A stretch of 64,000 bases of DNA from Adiantum capillus-veneris (lineage: Eukaryota > Streptophyta > Polypodiopsida > Polypodiales > Pteridaceae). Under the pieces are notes generated by a model. It saw only the letters and a program-made list of their open reading frames with translations, ran no database searches and was not told where the DNA came from. How positions within the stretch are numbered: position 1 is the first letter of the stretch; each line of letters starts with the position of its first letter. The stretch is taken from positions 82,615,881 to 82,679,880 of the forward strand of contig CM043957.1 of assembly GCA_014529385.2 (NCBI GenBank), in the 5' to 3' direction. Made by a program: the position numbers and the translations under genes. Positions 1 to 10,833 of the stretch are shown here, one piece after another.

Positions 1-65
1 CTCTCACTCCATCGGTGTGTTCCCTGTCTCGGCCAGGTGGGTTGTGTAAGCCGAGTGGTGCCCCA

Positions 66-109
<44 letters not shown>

Positions 110-171
110 CATCCCAAGAGTGTGTGTCGGGTCATTATAGAGGCGTTGTGTGTGTTTCCATCCCGCTCACA
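1..171 (+). repeat. 3' end of A1 5' LTR
   Basis: It matches the last part of the A2 LTRs (near 3045-3216 and 10665-10833), contains a (TG)n tract at 68-107 and ends in CTCACA. The following bases, TTTTGGCATCTCCACGGAGG, are a mutated form of the primer-binding site seen in A2. Confidence 0.85.
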
Positions 172-892
172 TTCTTTTGGCATCTCCACGGAGGATCTTC
201 TTTGAGTACCTTCTGCTTCGAGCTTCAAGCTTCGAGATTCGGGATTACAGGTTACAGGGATAGGGACAGGTACAGGTGATTCACATAGGTACAACTAGCT
301 GGAGTAGTTTGATACACTGACAGTGGAAGTCACTTGTAGTTGCCGTGGGTATGCATAAATTGGCGCCTGTTTGAGCGCATTGTCTAATGGTATTGTACGT
401 TACTTGTGGAAACTGCCATTGTACGCCTTTGTGGAGCCATACTTGGTTTTATTTGGCAGTCCCAGCCATTTCTGAGACTTGGTCTGGAAGATAGTCATTT
501 CTGAGACTTGACTATACGAGATTTGCATAAGCTTTCGTGAGAGGGTCGATAGTGTGAGGTTTTATTGAGCTGGGGGATTCTCAAATGTGGAGATCCTTTT
601 GGTGATACAGGTAGTTGGAGCACCCTTTTCGTGACCTCGCCATAGGCTATGTACTAGTGATTCCTACTTGATGCTCGGATTCTATTGTTGATAGTTTATG
701 CGTACATATACACTCTATATTTTGGGTTCCTACTACTCTACTTCTGGGGAAACTCTGCCAAAATTTTTCCAAGTTGTGATGGCTGGTTTTTTTTTGTCTT
801 TTGAGACATTTATGCAGTTATGTTGCTGAAATTTTGGCAAAATCAGAGGATAAGATAGGTGTGATTTCTTGGGAGCTACATGGTTGACTTTA
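172..892 (+). other. A1 leader between LTR and upstream ORF
   Basis: Untranslated leader, alignable with 3217-3948 of A2. I see no conserved ORF in it. It probably holds RNA packaging and primer-binding functions; this is inferred from its position only. Confidence 0.6.
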
Positions 893-1108
893 ATGGATGA
901 TCAAAATGGCCCTCAATTCACTCCTTTTTATTTAACTCAAAGAATCCATATAAATGTTCATGTGTCCAAGAAGATTTTTTTCCAGCAGCACATAGTCTTT
1001 ATGTTCGGGCCAAGAAGATTAAGAGAGATACGGAATGCCCTTTGCCTGTTGTAATTCCGCTGATTAACTATGAAAACTCATTTGATGTGCATGTTTTGTA
1101 CTTATCTA
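893..1108 (+). pseudogene. A1 copy of the conserved ~72-codon upstream ORF (frameshifted)
   Basis: ATG at 893 starts a reading frame that aligns along its length with 3949-4167 in A2 and 14619-14837 in B. It keeps the FQQ and VFMFG-like core. One base is missing near 1030 relative to A2, so the frame shifts before the IPLI-NYENSFDV end, which survives in another frame. The product is unknown. It sits about 100 bases upstream of gag. Confidence 0.65.
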
Positions 1109-1212
1109 AAGACAAGCTCCATTGAAGTTTCTAGGGATTGAGTCAGTCAAAAGTTTTGGGTTCTTGCATGTGTGTTCGAAGGGGTTCTCAAAGCATTGTA
1201 GCTTGGGTAGCC

Positions 1213-2072
1213 ATGGCTTTCTCTTATCCGGAGTTTCATGGAAGAAGTGATGAAGATGTGGAAGACTTTTTGGAAAAGATGGAGGCTGCCTGCATTAGCA
1301 ACCAGATTCATGACCCGACACAAATGTTACGTCTTCTCCAAATTTGTTTGAAGAGTGATGCACGAGTTTTGGTCCAAAGCATTTGAAGAGGAGTTGCGTG
1401 TGGCTGATCCACCTGTAAGATTGAGTTGGGACAATCTAAGGCATGGATTGGAAGTGGAGTTTGTAAAGACAGAAGATCCTGACAAAGTGTGGCAAGAAGT
1501 ACATGGTTTGGTTCAAAAGGAAGGTGAGCCAGTAGATACGTACATACGTAAGTTCTCATTGGCATGGGAGAGGATGTGCAAGGCCTTAGCACCACAAGCA
1601 CCCCCACCTGACATGATGAAGAAGGACAGGTTCTTGGTTGGTCTTTGGGAGAATATACATTGGAGAGTGGAGCTAAAGAAGCCTAGGACATATGAAGATG
1701 CACTAGAGATAGCAAGGAACAAAGAGTGGAAGCTGAGGAACATGAGCCAGTTAGGGGTGGAGTCTTTGCCCATGAGGTCTGAATTTCAGCCTATGGACTC
1801 TTCGCAAGGTCGTATGCCAGTGGTTCATTACAAACCAATGGTTCCTGTTACTCCTCAAGTTATGCCAGCAGTGATCACTACATCGGTGCAAGATGATGGG
1901 CTAAGGCAAGACATGAGGCAAGTGGTAGATTTGATGAAGAATCTCAACCTAAACATGCTAGGTCAAGTGGGAAATAATCGAGGTCGAGGAAGGTTTGCGA
2001 ATTAGCCAGGAGGTGAAGAAAGACCTAGGAATGGTGCTGGACAAAGTAATGGTAGGTTGTGGAGACAGACGC
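1213..2072 (+). pseudogene. gag: A1 gag, N-terminal part (capsid), broken
   Basis: The likely start is the ATG at 1213 in a good context (GCCATGG), followed by FSYPEFHGRSDEDVEDFLEK, a Ty3/gypsy gag capsid (retrotransposon gag) sequence. One extra T near 1371 shifts the frame (compare 4425 in A2). A CAG-to-TAG change at 2003-2005 stops it again. The gene is then split by the A2 insertion at 2072/2073. The zinc-knuckle end resumes at 10834. Capsid would form the virus-like particle. Confidence 0.85.
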
Positions 2073-3216
2073 TGTCAGGATTTTTTTGGAGCAAGGGATT
2101 GCGCATATGTACATACACATGCATGGTGCATCAAATAAAGAATTGCCCATTTTCCAGAGCCAGGTGGTTATGTGGGGCCCACATGTGTACAGGTAGGACA
2201 CCATATACATAGTGCATCGATTTTAACTATTACCAGTACCAGTGTGTTTTTTCTACAATAATGAGGAGTTGGTAGCGCGTAAAACTTCTCGAGGAAGCTA
2301 TCCACGGGCCAACGACATGAGGTAAGTAGGTGCGTCAGATGGCATCTAGTGGCGTCAGGAGGGCGAACGGGGTCAATATTTGCACGCGGATGAGGACGGA
2401 CACAACATGGGTGTTTTCTTGTGAGAGTTATGCAGAAAGGTCATCATTAGGACCAATTTTTGGGGCCACTTCACGTGGTTGCGAGACGCATTATTGAAAA
2501 GAAATGAGTGCCAGGTGTGCGGATGATGCAAAAAGGTGATAACTATGCACTGCGAGGTCAGTTTTTGGCCTGTTCGGGGTCCGTTTGAGGTCATGTAAAA
2601 GGCCAAGGGTGCCCAACTAATAAAGCTAAGTGTGGGAACTGAAAAAATTGAGAAAAGACCAGAAAAAACGTGGAGAAGAGAGGAGGAACAGCCGTAGGTG
2701 TGTTTTTGGGGTTTTTGGAGCCTGTTTTGGCCGTAAACTGCTCATCCGAGGTTGGATTTGAGCACTTTGACATTGTAGACTGGGGTTTTGGGCCGTTCCG
2801 GACACGATGGCGCTGTCCATTTTGCCAAATTCCTCACTCTTTTTCTGCTATTTTGGCTGTGTAAGTTTCTCCTGTGAGCGAAGCTTCTACTCCAATTTGT
2901 GATTGTATCTGGTATCTTTTACCCATATTGTGTGAGCTATTTGCCCCATTGGTGTTGGCCCAAGATCTATTGTATTTAAACATCAGAAGTTATCCTCTTT
3001 TGAGCTGAGTTTTTTTGGGTTTGTGTGTGTGTGTGTGTGTCTCTGTGTGGAGTGGGTAAATGGGTAGTCTCTCTCCTCTCACTCCATAGGTGTGTTCCCT
3101 GTCTCGGCCAGGTGTGTTGTGTAAGCCGAGTGGTGCCCCATAGTGTGTGTGTGTATCTTTCCAAGAGTGTGTGTTGGGTCGTTATAGAGACGCTGTGTGT
3201 TTCCATCCCGCTCACA
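2073..3216 (+). repeat. A2 5' LTR
   Basis: TG...CA ended repeat of 1144 bp, nearly identical to 9679-10833 apart from scattered substitutions and the length of the (TG)n tract near 3021. It would carry promoter and polyadenylation signals. I see no convincing TATA box, only an AT-rich stretch near 2968. Confidence 0.92.
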
Positions 3217-3222
3217 TTCTTT

Positions 3223-3242
3223 TGGTGTCCCCACTGAGGATC
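3223..3242 (+). promoter_or_regulatory. A2 primer-binding site
   Basis: TGGTGTCCCCACTGAGGATC lies six bases after the LTR end. The same sequence, with small changes, follows the LTR in B (14314) and in D (minus strand near 55451). A TGG start fits pairing with a tRNA CCA end. I could not assign the tRNA. Confidence 0.7.
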
Positions 3243-3948
3243 TTCTTCGAGTACTTTCTGCTTCGAGCTTCAAGCTTCGAGATTCGGGGCTACAGGTTAC
3301 AGGTTACAGGTTACAGGGACATGTACAGGTACAGGTGATTCACACACGTACAGGTAGCTGGAGTACACTGACATACTAGCAGTGATGTCACTTGCAGTTA
3401 TTGTGGGTATGCATCACTTGGTGCCTATTTGAGCGCATTGTCTGCTGGATTGTACGTTACTTGTGGAAACTGCCATTGTACGCATTTGTGGAGCCATACT
3501 TGGTTGTATTTGGTAGTCCCAGCCATTTTTGAGACTTGGTCTGGAAGATAGTCATTTCTGAGACTTGACTATACGCGATTTGCATTAGCCTTCGTATGAG
3601 GGTCGATAGCGTGAGGTTTTTATTGAGCTGGGGGATTCTCAAATGTGGAGATCCTTTCGGTGATACAGGTAGCTGGAGCACCCTTTTTGTGACCTCGCCA
3701 TAGGCTATGTACTAGTGAGTCCTACTTGATGCTCGGGTTCTATTGTTGACAGTTTATGCATACATATACAGTCTATATTTTGGGTTCCTACTGCTCTATT
3801 TCTGGGGAAACTCTGCCAAAAATTTTCCAAGTTATGATGGCTGGTTTTTTGGTCTTTTGAGCCATTTATGCTGTTATGCTGCTGAAATTTTGGAAAAATC
3901 AGAGGTTAAGTTAGGTGTGCCTTCTTGGGAGCTGCATGGTTGGCTTTA
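3243..3948 (+). other. A2 leader, non-coding
   Basis: Collinear with A1 193-892. It contains an ORF-like stretch at 3743-3949 that is not conserved as protein in A1, so I do not call it a gene. Confidence 0.6.
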
Positions 3949-4167
3949 ATGGATGATCAAAATGACCCTCAATTCACTCCATTTCATTAAACTCAAAGAA
4001 TCCAGATAAATGTTCATGTGTCAAGGAAGATTTTTTTCCAGCAACGCATAGTCTTTATGTTCGGGCCAAGAAGATTACGAGAGATCTTGGAATGTCCTTT
4101 GCCTGTTGTAATTCCGATGATCAACTATGAAAACTCATTTGATGTGCATGTGTTTGTCCTTATCTAA
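3949..4167 (+). pseudogene. A2 copy of conserved 72-codon upstream ORF
   Basis: A 219-base frame from ATG 3949 to TAA 4165-4167. It has one internal stop at 3988-3990 (TAA, where A1 has TTA). Length and pattern match 14619-14837 in B exactly: an SRKI-x-FQQR core, VFMFG, EIL, then SFDV near the end. It ends about 100 bases before gag. No known domain is recognised. Alternating hydrophobic residues suggest beta strands (inference). Confidence 0.7.
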
Positions 4168-4269
4168 AGTTGAGCTCCATTGAAGTTTCTAGGGATTGGG
4201 TAGTCAAAAGTTTTGGGTTCTTGCACGTGTGTTCAAAGGGGTTCTCAAAGCATTGTAACTTGGATAGCC

Positions 4270-5535
4270 ATGGATTTCTCTTATCCGGAGTTTCATGGAA
4301 GAAGTGATGAAGATGTGGAAGATTTTTTGGAAAAGATGGAGGTTGCCTGCATTAGCAACCAGATTCATGACCCTGCGCAGATGTTACGTCTTCTCCAAAT
4401 TTGTTTGAAGAGTGATGCACGAGTTTGGTCCAAAGCATTTGAAGAGGAGTTGCATGTGGTTGATCCACCTGTAAGATTGAGTTGGGACAATCTACGGCAT
4501 GGGTTGGAAGTGGAGTTTGTGAAGATAGAAGATCCTGACAAAGTGTGGCAAGAAGTACAAGGTTTGGTGCAAAAGGAAGGTGAGCCAGTAGATGCGTACA
4601 TGCGTAAGTTTTCGTTGGCATGGGAGCGAATGTGCAAGGCCTTAGCACCACAGGTACCCCCGCCTGACATGATGAAGAAGGACAGGTTCTTAGCTGGTCT
4701 TTGGGAGAATATACGTTGGAGAGTGGAGCTAAAGAAGCCTAGGACATATGAAGATGCACTAGAGGTATCAAGGAACAAAGAGTGGAAGTTGAGGAAAATG
4801 AGCCAGTTAGGGGTAGAGTCTTTGCCCATGAGGTCTAAATTTCAGCCTATAGAGTCTTTATAAGGTCGCATGTCAGTGGTTCATCACGAACCAGTGGTTC
4901 CTGTTACTACTCAGGTTATGCCAGCAATGGTCACTACATCGGTGCAAGATGATGGGCTAAGGCAAGACATGAGGCAAGTGGTAGATTTGATGAAGAATCT
5001 CAGCCTAAACATGCTAGGTCAAGTGGGAAATAATCGAGGTCGAGGGAGGTTTGCAAATCAGCCAGGAGGTGAAAAAAGGCCTAGGAATGGTGTTGGAGAA
5101 AGCAATGGTAGGTTTTGGAGGCAGACACCCACATGTTATAATTGTGGAGAGTTGGGTCACATCAGCCCGCAATGTGATAAGCCACCAAGGATGGGGGGAG
5201 ACATGTATCCATTGCCAAGACAGGTGCTAACTAGGTCAAATGATTATGGCATCGAAATTAAGGGAGACGAAGGAACCAGTGGACTGACCTAGGAGGAAAA
5301 GGGAAAGACAAAAGTGCTAAGTGTAGTCACCTTGGAGAAGGCATCAAAGCTAGAGGATACATTAGTGATGCCTATTGGGAAGAGGACCACAGAGGATAAG
5401 GAAGGAAGAAGTGCCCCAGGTCCTAGTAAGAAGAAAGGAAAGAGCCATGAAGGCGAGGATGCAAAGCCAAGAGGAAAAGGAGAGCTCGTCGAAAGTTTCA
5501 TGTTTCAGATTTTCCACTATGGGATGGGAAATTAA
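4270..5535 (+). pseudogene. gag: A2 gag: capsid plus CCHC nucleocapsid, with stops
   Basis: The start is chosen at ATG 4270 (GCCATGG context, equivalent to 1213 in A1). The capsid region spans 4270-4800. A zinc knuckle CYNCGELGHISPQC (CX2CX4HX4C) lies at about 5134-5175. It is followed by a basic, lysine-rich tail near 5400-5490. In-frame stops are TAA at 4861-4863 (CAA in A1) and TAG at 5290-5292 (GAG in A1). The frame is lost near 5480-5540. Gag would build the particle and bind genomic RNA. Confidence 0.88.
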
Positions 5536-5721
5536 GCTATGACTTGAAGGAGGATCTGACGAGCAGGAAGGCAGATGTTATTTTTGGGCAGCTTATAGAG
5601 ATGGTGCCTAAGCTAAAGCGACAGTGGAAGAGGATGGTTAAGCCAATGGAGAAAGAGCCAGAGAGAGGTTCAGTAAAGGTGTTGGCAATGGATGAGCTAC
5701 CAGACATTTGTCCAATAGTAG

Positions 5722-6093
5722 ATGTGTGGCATAAAAGGAAAAATTTGGGACAAGGTTGTGGATGGCGGAGCCCAAATATGCGTCATAACACACTCATGCG
5801 TTGAGAAGATGGGTCTCACAGTGGCTGGGGTGTCAGGTTTCCGGATTAGATTGGCAAACCATCAAAAAGTAAAATGCTTGGGTGTTGTACAGAGCTTAGA
5901 AGTGGAGGCATATGATGCAAAGGCGGTGGTTGATTTTCATGTGATGCTAGCAGGGTTGGGAGCATATCCTATTATACTGGGCAGACCATGGTTACGTGCA
6001 GTGGGAGCTGTTCAAGATTGGCGACATGGTACGATTAGCCTCTATGGAAAGACAGGTACCAAGAAGCTTTATAATATGGACACAAGGAAATGA
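5722..6093 (+). pseudogene. A2 retropepsin-like aspartic protease
   Basis: The active-site segment VDGGAQICVIT has its Asp codon at 5761. It shows DGG in place of the usual DSG/DTG, as do B and C. The flap-to-C-terminal motif ILGRPWL is at about 5976. A premature TGA at 6091-6093 replaces CAA of A1. The protease would cut Gag-Pol. Confidence 0.85.
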
Positions 6094-6144
6094 TTAGAGG
6101 AGCTTTATGAAGATGAGGATGAGTCTAGTGATGAAGACTCTTCC

Positions 6145-7555
6145 ATGGTGACAGATGAGGACAGTGATAGCACTACTAGCAATGATGAGGATGCTGATGT
6201 TGCATTTCTTTTGATGGACAAAGAAATCCAGGAGTTTGGTTTAGTTGCATTTGTGAATGAGGTTGAAGATGAAAGTGAAGGGCCTTATGAAGTGATTGAA
6301 GGGCTGATGCAAACCAAGGTTGAGTTGTCAAAGAAGCAGGAATTGTTGACACAAATGATCAGTGGAGACCTCTCAGCTATGGAGAAGGATATATATTTGC
6401 ACATGCTGGCTAGTTTTCCTGATTTGTTCATTACTTCATATGAAGAGATCAAAGGGTTCAAGGGCGAAGAGATGCATATAGAGCTGAAAGAAGGTGCTAA
6501 GCCAGTGCGGCAAAGGCTAAGAAGGATGGGTCAAGAGAAAATGGAAGCCTTGCGAGAAGAGGTGGACAAGTTATTGAAGGCAGGGTTCATAGTCCCTGTG
6601 GAGACCACAGAATGTTGTAGTCAGCAGTCCAAAGAAGGATGGGAAGTGGAGAATTTGTGTAGATTTTAAACCCTTAAACGCAGCCACTAAGAAGAACCCA
6701 TATCCTCTTCCATTCATCGATCAGATCTTGGATTCAGTGGCAGGTTATGAGAGGTACAGTGTGTGTGATGGTTTTTCAGGCTATTTTCAATTGAAGATTG
6801 CTCTTAAAGACCGCACAAAGACCAGTTTTATTACGCCATGGGGCTGCTATTGCTACACCATATTGCCATTTGGGTTGTCAAATGGACCTTCCTTCTATCA
6901 AGAGAGAGCAAATTGGGTGTTGGAACCATTCATTGGTAGTTGTGTTAAATCTTTTATGGATGACTTTTGTGTTTATAGCAGTAGGGCTGAACACCATGAG
7001 AAGCTGCATATGGTATTGACTCGATATGATGAATATGGAGGACAACTAAATCCAAAGAAATGTCATCTAGCACAGCCAAGGGTGAAGTTATTGGGCCATA
7101 TGGTGTCAGAAAATGGCATTGAGGCTGATCCAGATAAGGTTAAGTCTATTATTCTTCTTCCATCACCTACGAGTACGAAGCAATTGGCAACCTTTATACA
7201 CAAAGTGAAGTACATGGCAAGGTTTATTCCATTGTCTTCTCAGATTCTTTCTCCATTACAACAAGTGGCAAAGCATGATCCATTGCAATGGGATGACAAG
7301 TGTGAAGAAGTGTTTCAAGAGGTGAAAGAGGTGTTAGGGGGCTTGTCAGCCATGCAGGCTCCTGATTGGGAGAAAGTTTTTTATGTAAATCCCTCAGTAG
7401 GGGATGATGCCATTGGAGCCATGCTATTGCAAAAGGGGAAGGGCAGCCATTATATGAGGACAGTGTATTGTGCAAGCCGAGTGAAGTTGGTAGCGGAGAG
7501 AAAGTTCTCGGAAGTAGAGCTAGTGATGGCCAATGTAATATTTGCTTGTCGATGA
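6145..7555 (+). pseudogene. A2 reverse transcriptase and first RNase H
   Basis: Frame 6145-6669 holds an acidic linker and the RT fingers (LRRMG near 6515). It shifts frame near 6615-6670. Frame 6728-7555 continues with YSVCDGFSGYFQ, TPWGCY, PFGL and the catalytic FMDDF box near 6955, then RT connection and a gypsy-type RNase H. A CGA-to-TGA change at 7553-7555 ends it. It would copy element RNA to DNA. Confidence 0.9.
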
Positions 7556-7567
7556 TTTCGTCATTAC

Positions 7568-8636
7568 TTGCTACCACGGCCTTTTGTTTTCTTGACAAGT
7601 TATGCCTTTTTGCCACAGTTAATTAATGGTACTAACATGTCAAATGTGCTAAACAAATGGGTAATTGAGCTGCAAGAGTTTGAGTTCTCTTTTCTAGTGG
7701 AAGATAGTACAAGGGCTACCCTAGCTGATTTGTTGACCTACAAGGAGAATCCCCTTATTGTTAAGGAAGAGGTGGTGAGAAAGGTAGTTGAAGAAGTGCC
7801 ACAGATCCACAATGCACATGTGTTGTTCTTTGATGGTTCATACAGAAAGAGCCATGATGCAGAGCCATGATGCAGCTTCAACACTTTATGATCCAGAGGG
7901 GAAGCTAGTATGCAAGAGAGGGTTCAAATTGGATGCTCATAGTAACAATGGATGCTCATAGTAACAATTGGATGCTCATAGTAACAATGAGGCTGAATAT
8001 GCTACTCTGGAAGCCGGATTACACATTTTTTTGAAGCATGGGGTTCGAAGGTTGAGCATAAAAGGTGATGCCTTGTTAGTGGTGAAGCAAGTGCTGGGTG
8101 TGTGGAAGAGCAAGAACACCTCATTGAAGGAAATGTGCTTCAGAATTAAAGGCTTGTTAAAAAAGTTCGAAGCATGGAGCATCAGACACATTGAATGTGC
8201 TCTAAATGGAGAGGCACATGAAGCAGCTCAAGGCATGATTGGGGAGCTATTTGTGTTGAGGACCACTTTACCTCTTTATCATGGCTGGGAAAGTTTGGCT
8301 CAAGAAGAGGAGTTTTTGCTAACAGGAATCATTCCAAAGGAGATTCAGAAGTCTAAGAAGTATGGCTTTGTGCGTAGAGCATACAGGTACAAATTGATTG
8401 GTGATGTCTTATACATGAAAGGGGCTGATCTCGTGTTGAGACGTGTACCTTGGCGGGAGGAGCTTTACAGAGTGTTGGAAGAGAATCATGAAGGCGCATG
8501 TGGTGGCCATTTTGCTCTAAAGATCACCTTGCATAAGATTTTGCAAGAGGGGTATGTATGGCCTAGTTTGCACAAGGATGTTCACCATTGGTGTAGGTCT
8601 TGCAATAGGTGTCAAGCATTTGGGAAGAGAGTGTAA
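7568..8636 (+). pseudogene. A2 second RNase H and integrase zinc-binding domain
   Basis: LFFDGSY near 7827 and NNEAEYATLEAGLHIFLKHG near 7983 are the paired acidic motifs of the additional RNase H found in Tat elements. Between them, short duplications near 7850-7880 and three tandem copies of a 19-20 base unit at about 7930-7989 break the frame. From about 8470 the integrase HHCC region follows (HEGACGGHF ... WCRSCNRCQ). TAA at 8634-8636 separates it from the catalytic core in the same frame. Confidence 0.85.
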
Positions 8637-8660
8637 AAGCCAGAGCTACGAAAAACCATT

Positions 8661-9650
8661 ATGGCGTTTGATGTGTTTGAAAAGTGGGGGATTGATGCAA
8701 TAGGCCCGTTACCTATCACAAGCAGGGGCAAAAGCTATATCTTGACGGCAGTGGACTATCTCTCTAGATGGGCAGAGGCTATAGCAGTAAAACAGATCAC
8801 TGCAAAGGATGTGGCAAAATTTGTGTATGATGAAATATGTTGCAAGTTTGGGGTGCCATTAGAGCTACTTTCAGATAAGGGGCCAGGATTTAGAGCTAAA
8901 CTGCTAGACTTCTTATGCACAAAGATGAAGATTAGGCACCAGCATACCACTCCTTATTACCCGCAGTGTAATGGCTTAAATGAAAGATTCAATGGTGAGT
9001 TGGTACAAATTCTTTCTAAAGTGACAGAGCACCAAGGAAAGAATTGGGATTTGGAATTGCCTAGTGCATTATGGGCTTACCGTACTTCGGTGAAGACAGG
9101 TACAGGGTTTACTCCATTTCATTTGGTGTATGGAAAGGAAGCACTATTGCCTGTGGAGGTAGAGTTGCCTGCGGTCAAGATGTTAGAGAAGTTGCTTGGG
9201 CCGCCTAGTGATGCATTCAAAGAGAGGCTCTTGCAGTTACAAGAGGTATTGGATAGGATGAGCGCATTGGAGCATTATGGGCAGATGCAGGATAAGGCTT
9301 TGGCAAAGATAAATGAAAAGGTCAAAAGTAAGGGTATCAAGAAACATGACTTGGTTTTGCGCTACAACAGTAAGCTGGACAACACCTTCCAAAAGAAGTT
9401 TCAAATTAAGTGGGAAGGCCCTTTCAAGGTAGTGGAGTGTTTTCCAAATGGCACATATCAGCTGGCTAACCTGGATGGTGTTCTACATAAGTCAAGGGTA
9501 AATGGATTGCGTCTTAAATTGTATCATGCTAGATTGATGATGGTGGAGCAAGATGAGCTGTCTGTGGATAAAGCAGTGTTGGTGAGGGATGAGGAGACCT
9601 GTGATGCGGCGACTCTCATATCTCTCTTTGCTGTTGCTGATCATGAATGA
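8661..9650 (+). CDS. A2 integrase core and C-terminal domain (in-frame continuation after a stop)
   Basis: A 329-codon open frame. Catalytic residues are D12 (GIDAIGP), D72 (SDKGPGF) and E108 (LNERFNG), giving the DD35E spacing of retroviral-type integrases. The C-terminus has a GPFKVVECFPNGTYQLANLDG segment typical of gypsy integrase tails. The last 110 codons match 35203-35527 of A1. It would insert cDNA into the genome. It lacks its N-terminal zinc domain because of the stop at 8634-8636. Confidence 0.9.
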   Translation: MAFDVFEKWGIDAIGPLPITSRGKSYILTAVDYLSRWAEAIAVKQITAKDVAKFVYDEICCKFGVPLELLSDKGPGFRAKLLDFLCTKMKIRHQHTTPYYPQCNGLNERFNGELVQILSKVTEHQGKNWDLELPSALWAYRTSVKTGTGFTPFHLVYGKEALLPVEVELPAVKMLEKLLGPPSDAFKERLLQLQEVLDRMSALEHYGQMQDKALAKINEKVKSKGIKKHDLVLRYNSKLDNTFQKKFQIKWEGPFKVVECFPNGTYQLANLDGVLHKSRVNGLRLKLYHARLMMVEQDELSVDKAVLVRDEETCDAATLISLFAVADHE

Positions 9651-9657
9651 TCTAGCA

Positions 9658-9678
9658 GGCTAAGGGAGGGGCAAATTA
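9658..9678 (+). promoter_or_regulatory. A2 polypurine tract
   Basis: A purine-rich AAGGGAGGGG run directly upstream of the 3' LTR at 9679. It is the normal primer for plus-strand DNA synthesis. The same run, slightly changed, precedes the A1 3' LTR near 35539-35550. Confidence 0.8.
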
Positions 9679-10833
9679 TGTCAGGAGTTTTTTGGAGCAA
9701 GGGATTGCGCATATGTACATACACATGCATGGTGCATCAAATAAAGAATTGCCCATTTTCCAGAGCCAGGTGGTTACGTGGGGCCCACATGTGGATAGGT
9801 AGGACACCAGTACATAGTGCATCGATTTTCACTATTACCAGTACCAGTGTGTTTTTTCTACAATAATGAGGAGTTGGTAGCGCGTAAAAATTCTCGAGGA
9901 AGCTATCCGCGGGTCGACGACATGAGGTAAGCAGGTGCGTCAGATGGCATCTAGTGGTGTCAGGAGGGCGAACGGGGTCAATATTTGCACGTGGATGAGG
10001 ACAGACACAACGTGGGTGTTTTCTTGTGAGAGTTATGCAGAAAGGTCATCATTAGGACCACTTTTCGGGGCCACTTCACGTGGTTGCGAGACGCATTATT
10101 GAAAAGAAATGAGTGCCAGGTGTGCGGATGATGCAAAAAGGTGACAACTATGCACTGCGAGGTCAGTTTTTGGCCTGTTCGGGTGGTCCGTTTGAGGTCA
10201 TCTAAAAGGCCAAGGGTGCCCAACTAATAAAGATAAGTGTGGGAACTGAAAAAACTGAGAAAAGACCAGAAAAAACGTGGAGAAGAGAGGAGGAACAGCC
10301 GCAGGTGTGTTTTTGGGGTTTTTGGAGCCTGTTTTGGCCGTAAACTGCTCATCCGAGGTCGGATTTGAGCACTTTGACATTGTAGAATGGGGTTTTGGGC
10401 CGTTCCAGACATGATGGTGCTGTCCATTTTGCCAAATTCCTCACTCTTTTTCTGTTGTTTTGGCTGTATAAGTTTCTCCTGTGAGCGAAGCTTCTGCTCC
10501 AATTTGTGATTGTATCTGGTATCTTTTACCCATATTGTGTGAGCTATTTGCCCCATTGGTGTTGGCCCAAGCTCTATTGTATCTAAACATAAGAAGTTAT
10601 CCTCTTTTGAGCTGAGTTTTTTTGGGTTTGTGTGTGTGTGTGTGTGTGTGTGTGTCTCTGTGTGGAGTGGGTAAATGGGTAGTCTCTCTCCTCTCACTCC
10701 ATAGGTGTGTTCCCTGTCTCGGCCAGGTGTGTTGTGTAAGCCGAGTGGTGCCCCATAGTGTGTGTGTGTATCTTTCCAAGAGTGTGTGTCGGGTCATTAT
10801 AGAGGCGTTCTGTGTGTTTCCATCCCGCTCACA
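9679..10833 (+). repeat. A2 3' LTR
   Basis: 1155 bp, pairs with 2073-3216. Ends TGTCAGGA...CTCACA. Contains a (TG)n tract at about 10628-10653. Followed by target duplication ACGC at 10834-10837. Confidence 0.92.

Larger units (their letters stand above)
2073..10833 (+). mobile_element. Nested full-length Tat-like Ty3/gypsy element A2 (same family as A1)
   Basis: Two LTRs (2073-3216 and 9679-10833), each starting TGTCAGGA and ending CTCACA, flank leader, gag, protease, RT, RNase H, second RNase H and integrase. The 4-bp target duplication ACGC is at 2069-2072 and 10834-10837. Removing A2 restores an uninterrupted A1 gag. Coding regions carry at least four stops and three frame changes, so it is not autonomous. 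Dual RNase H before integrase is a published hallmark of the Tat lineage. Confidence 0.93.
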
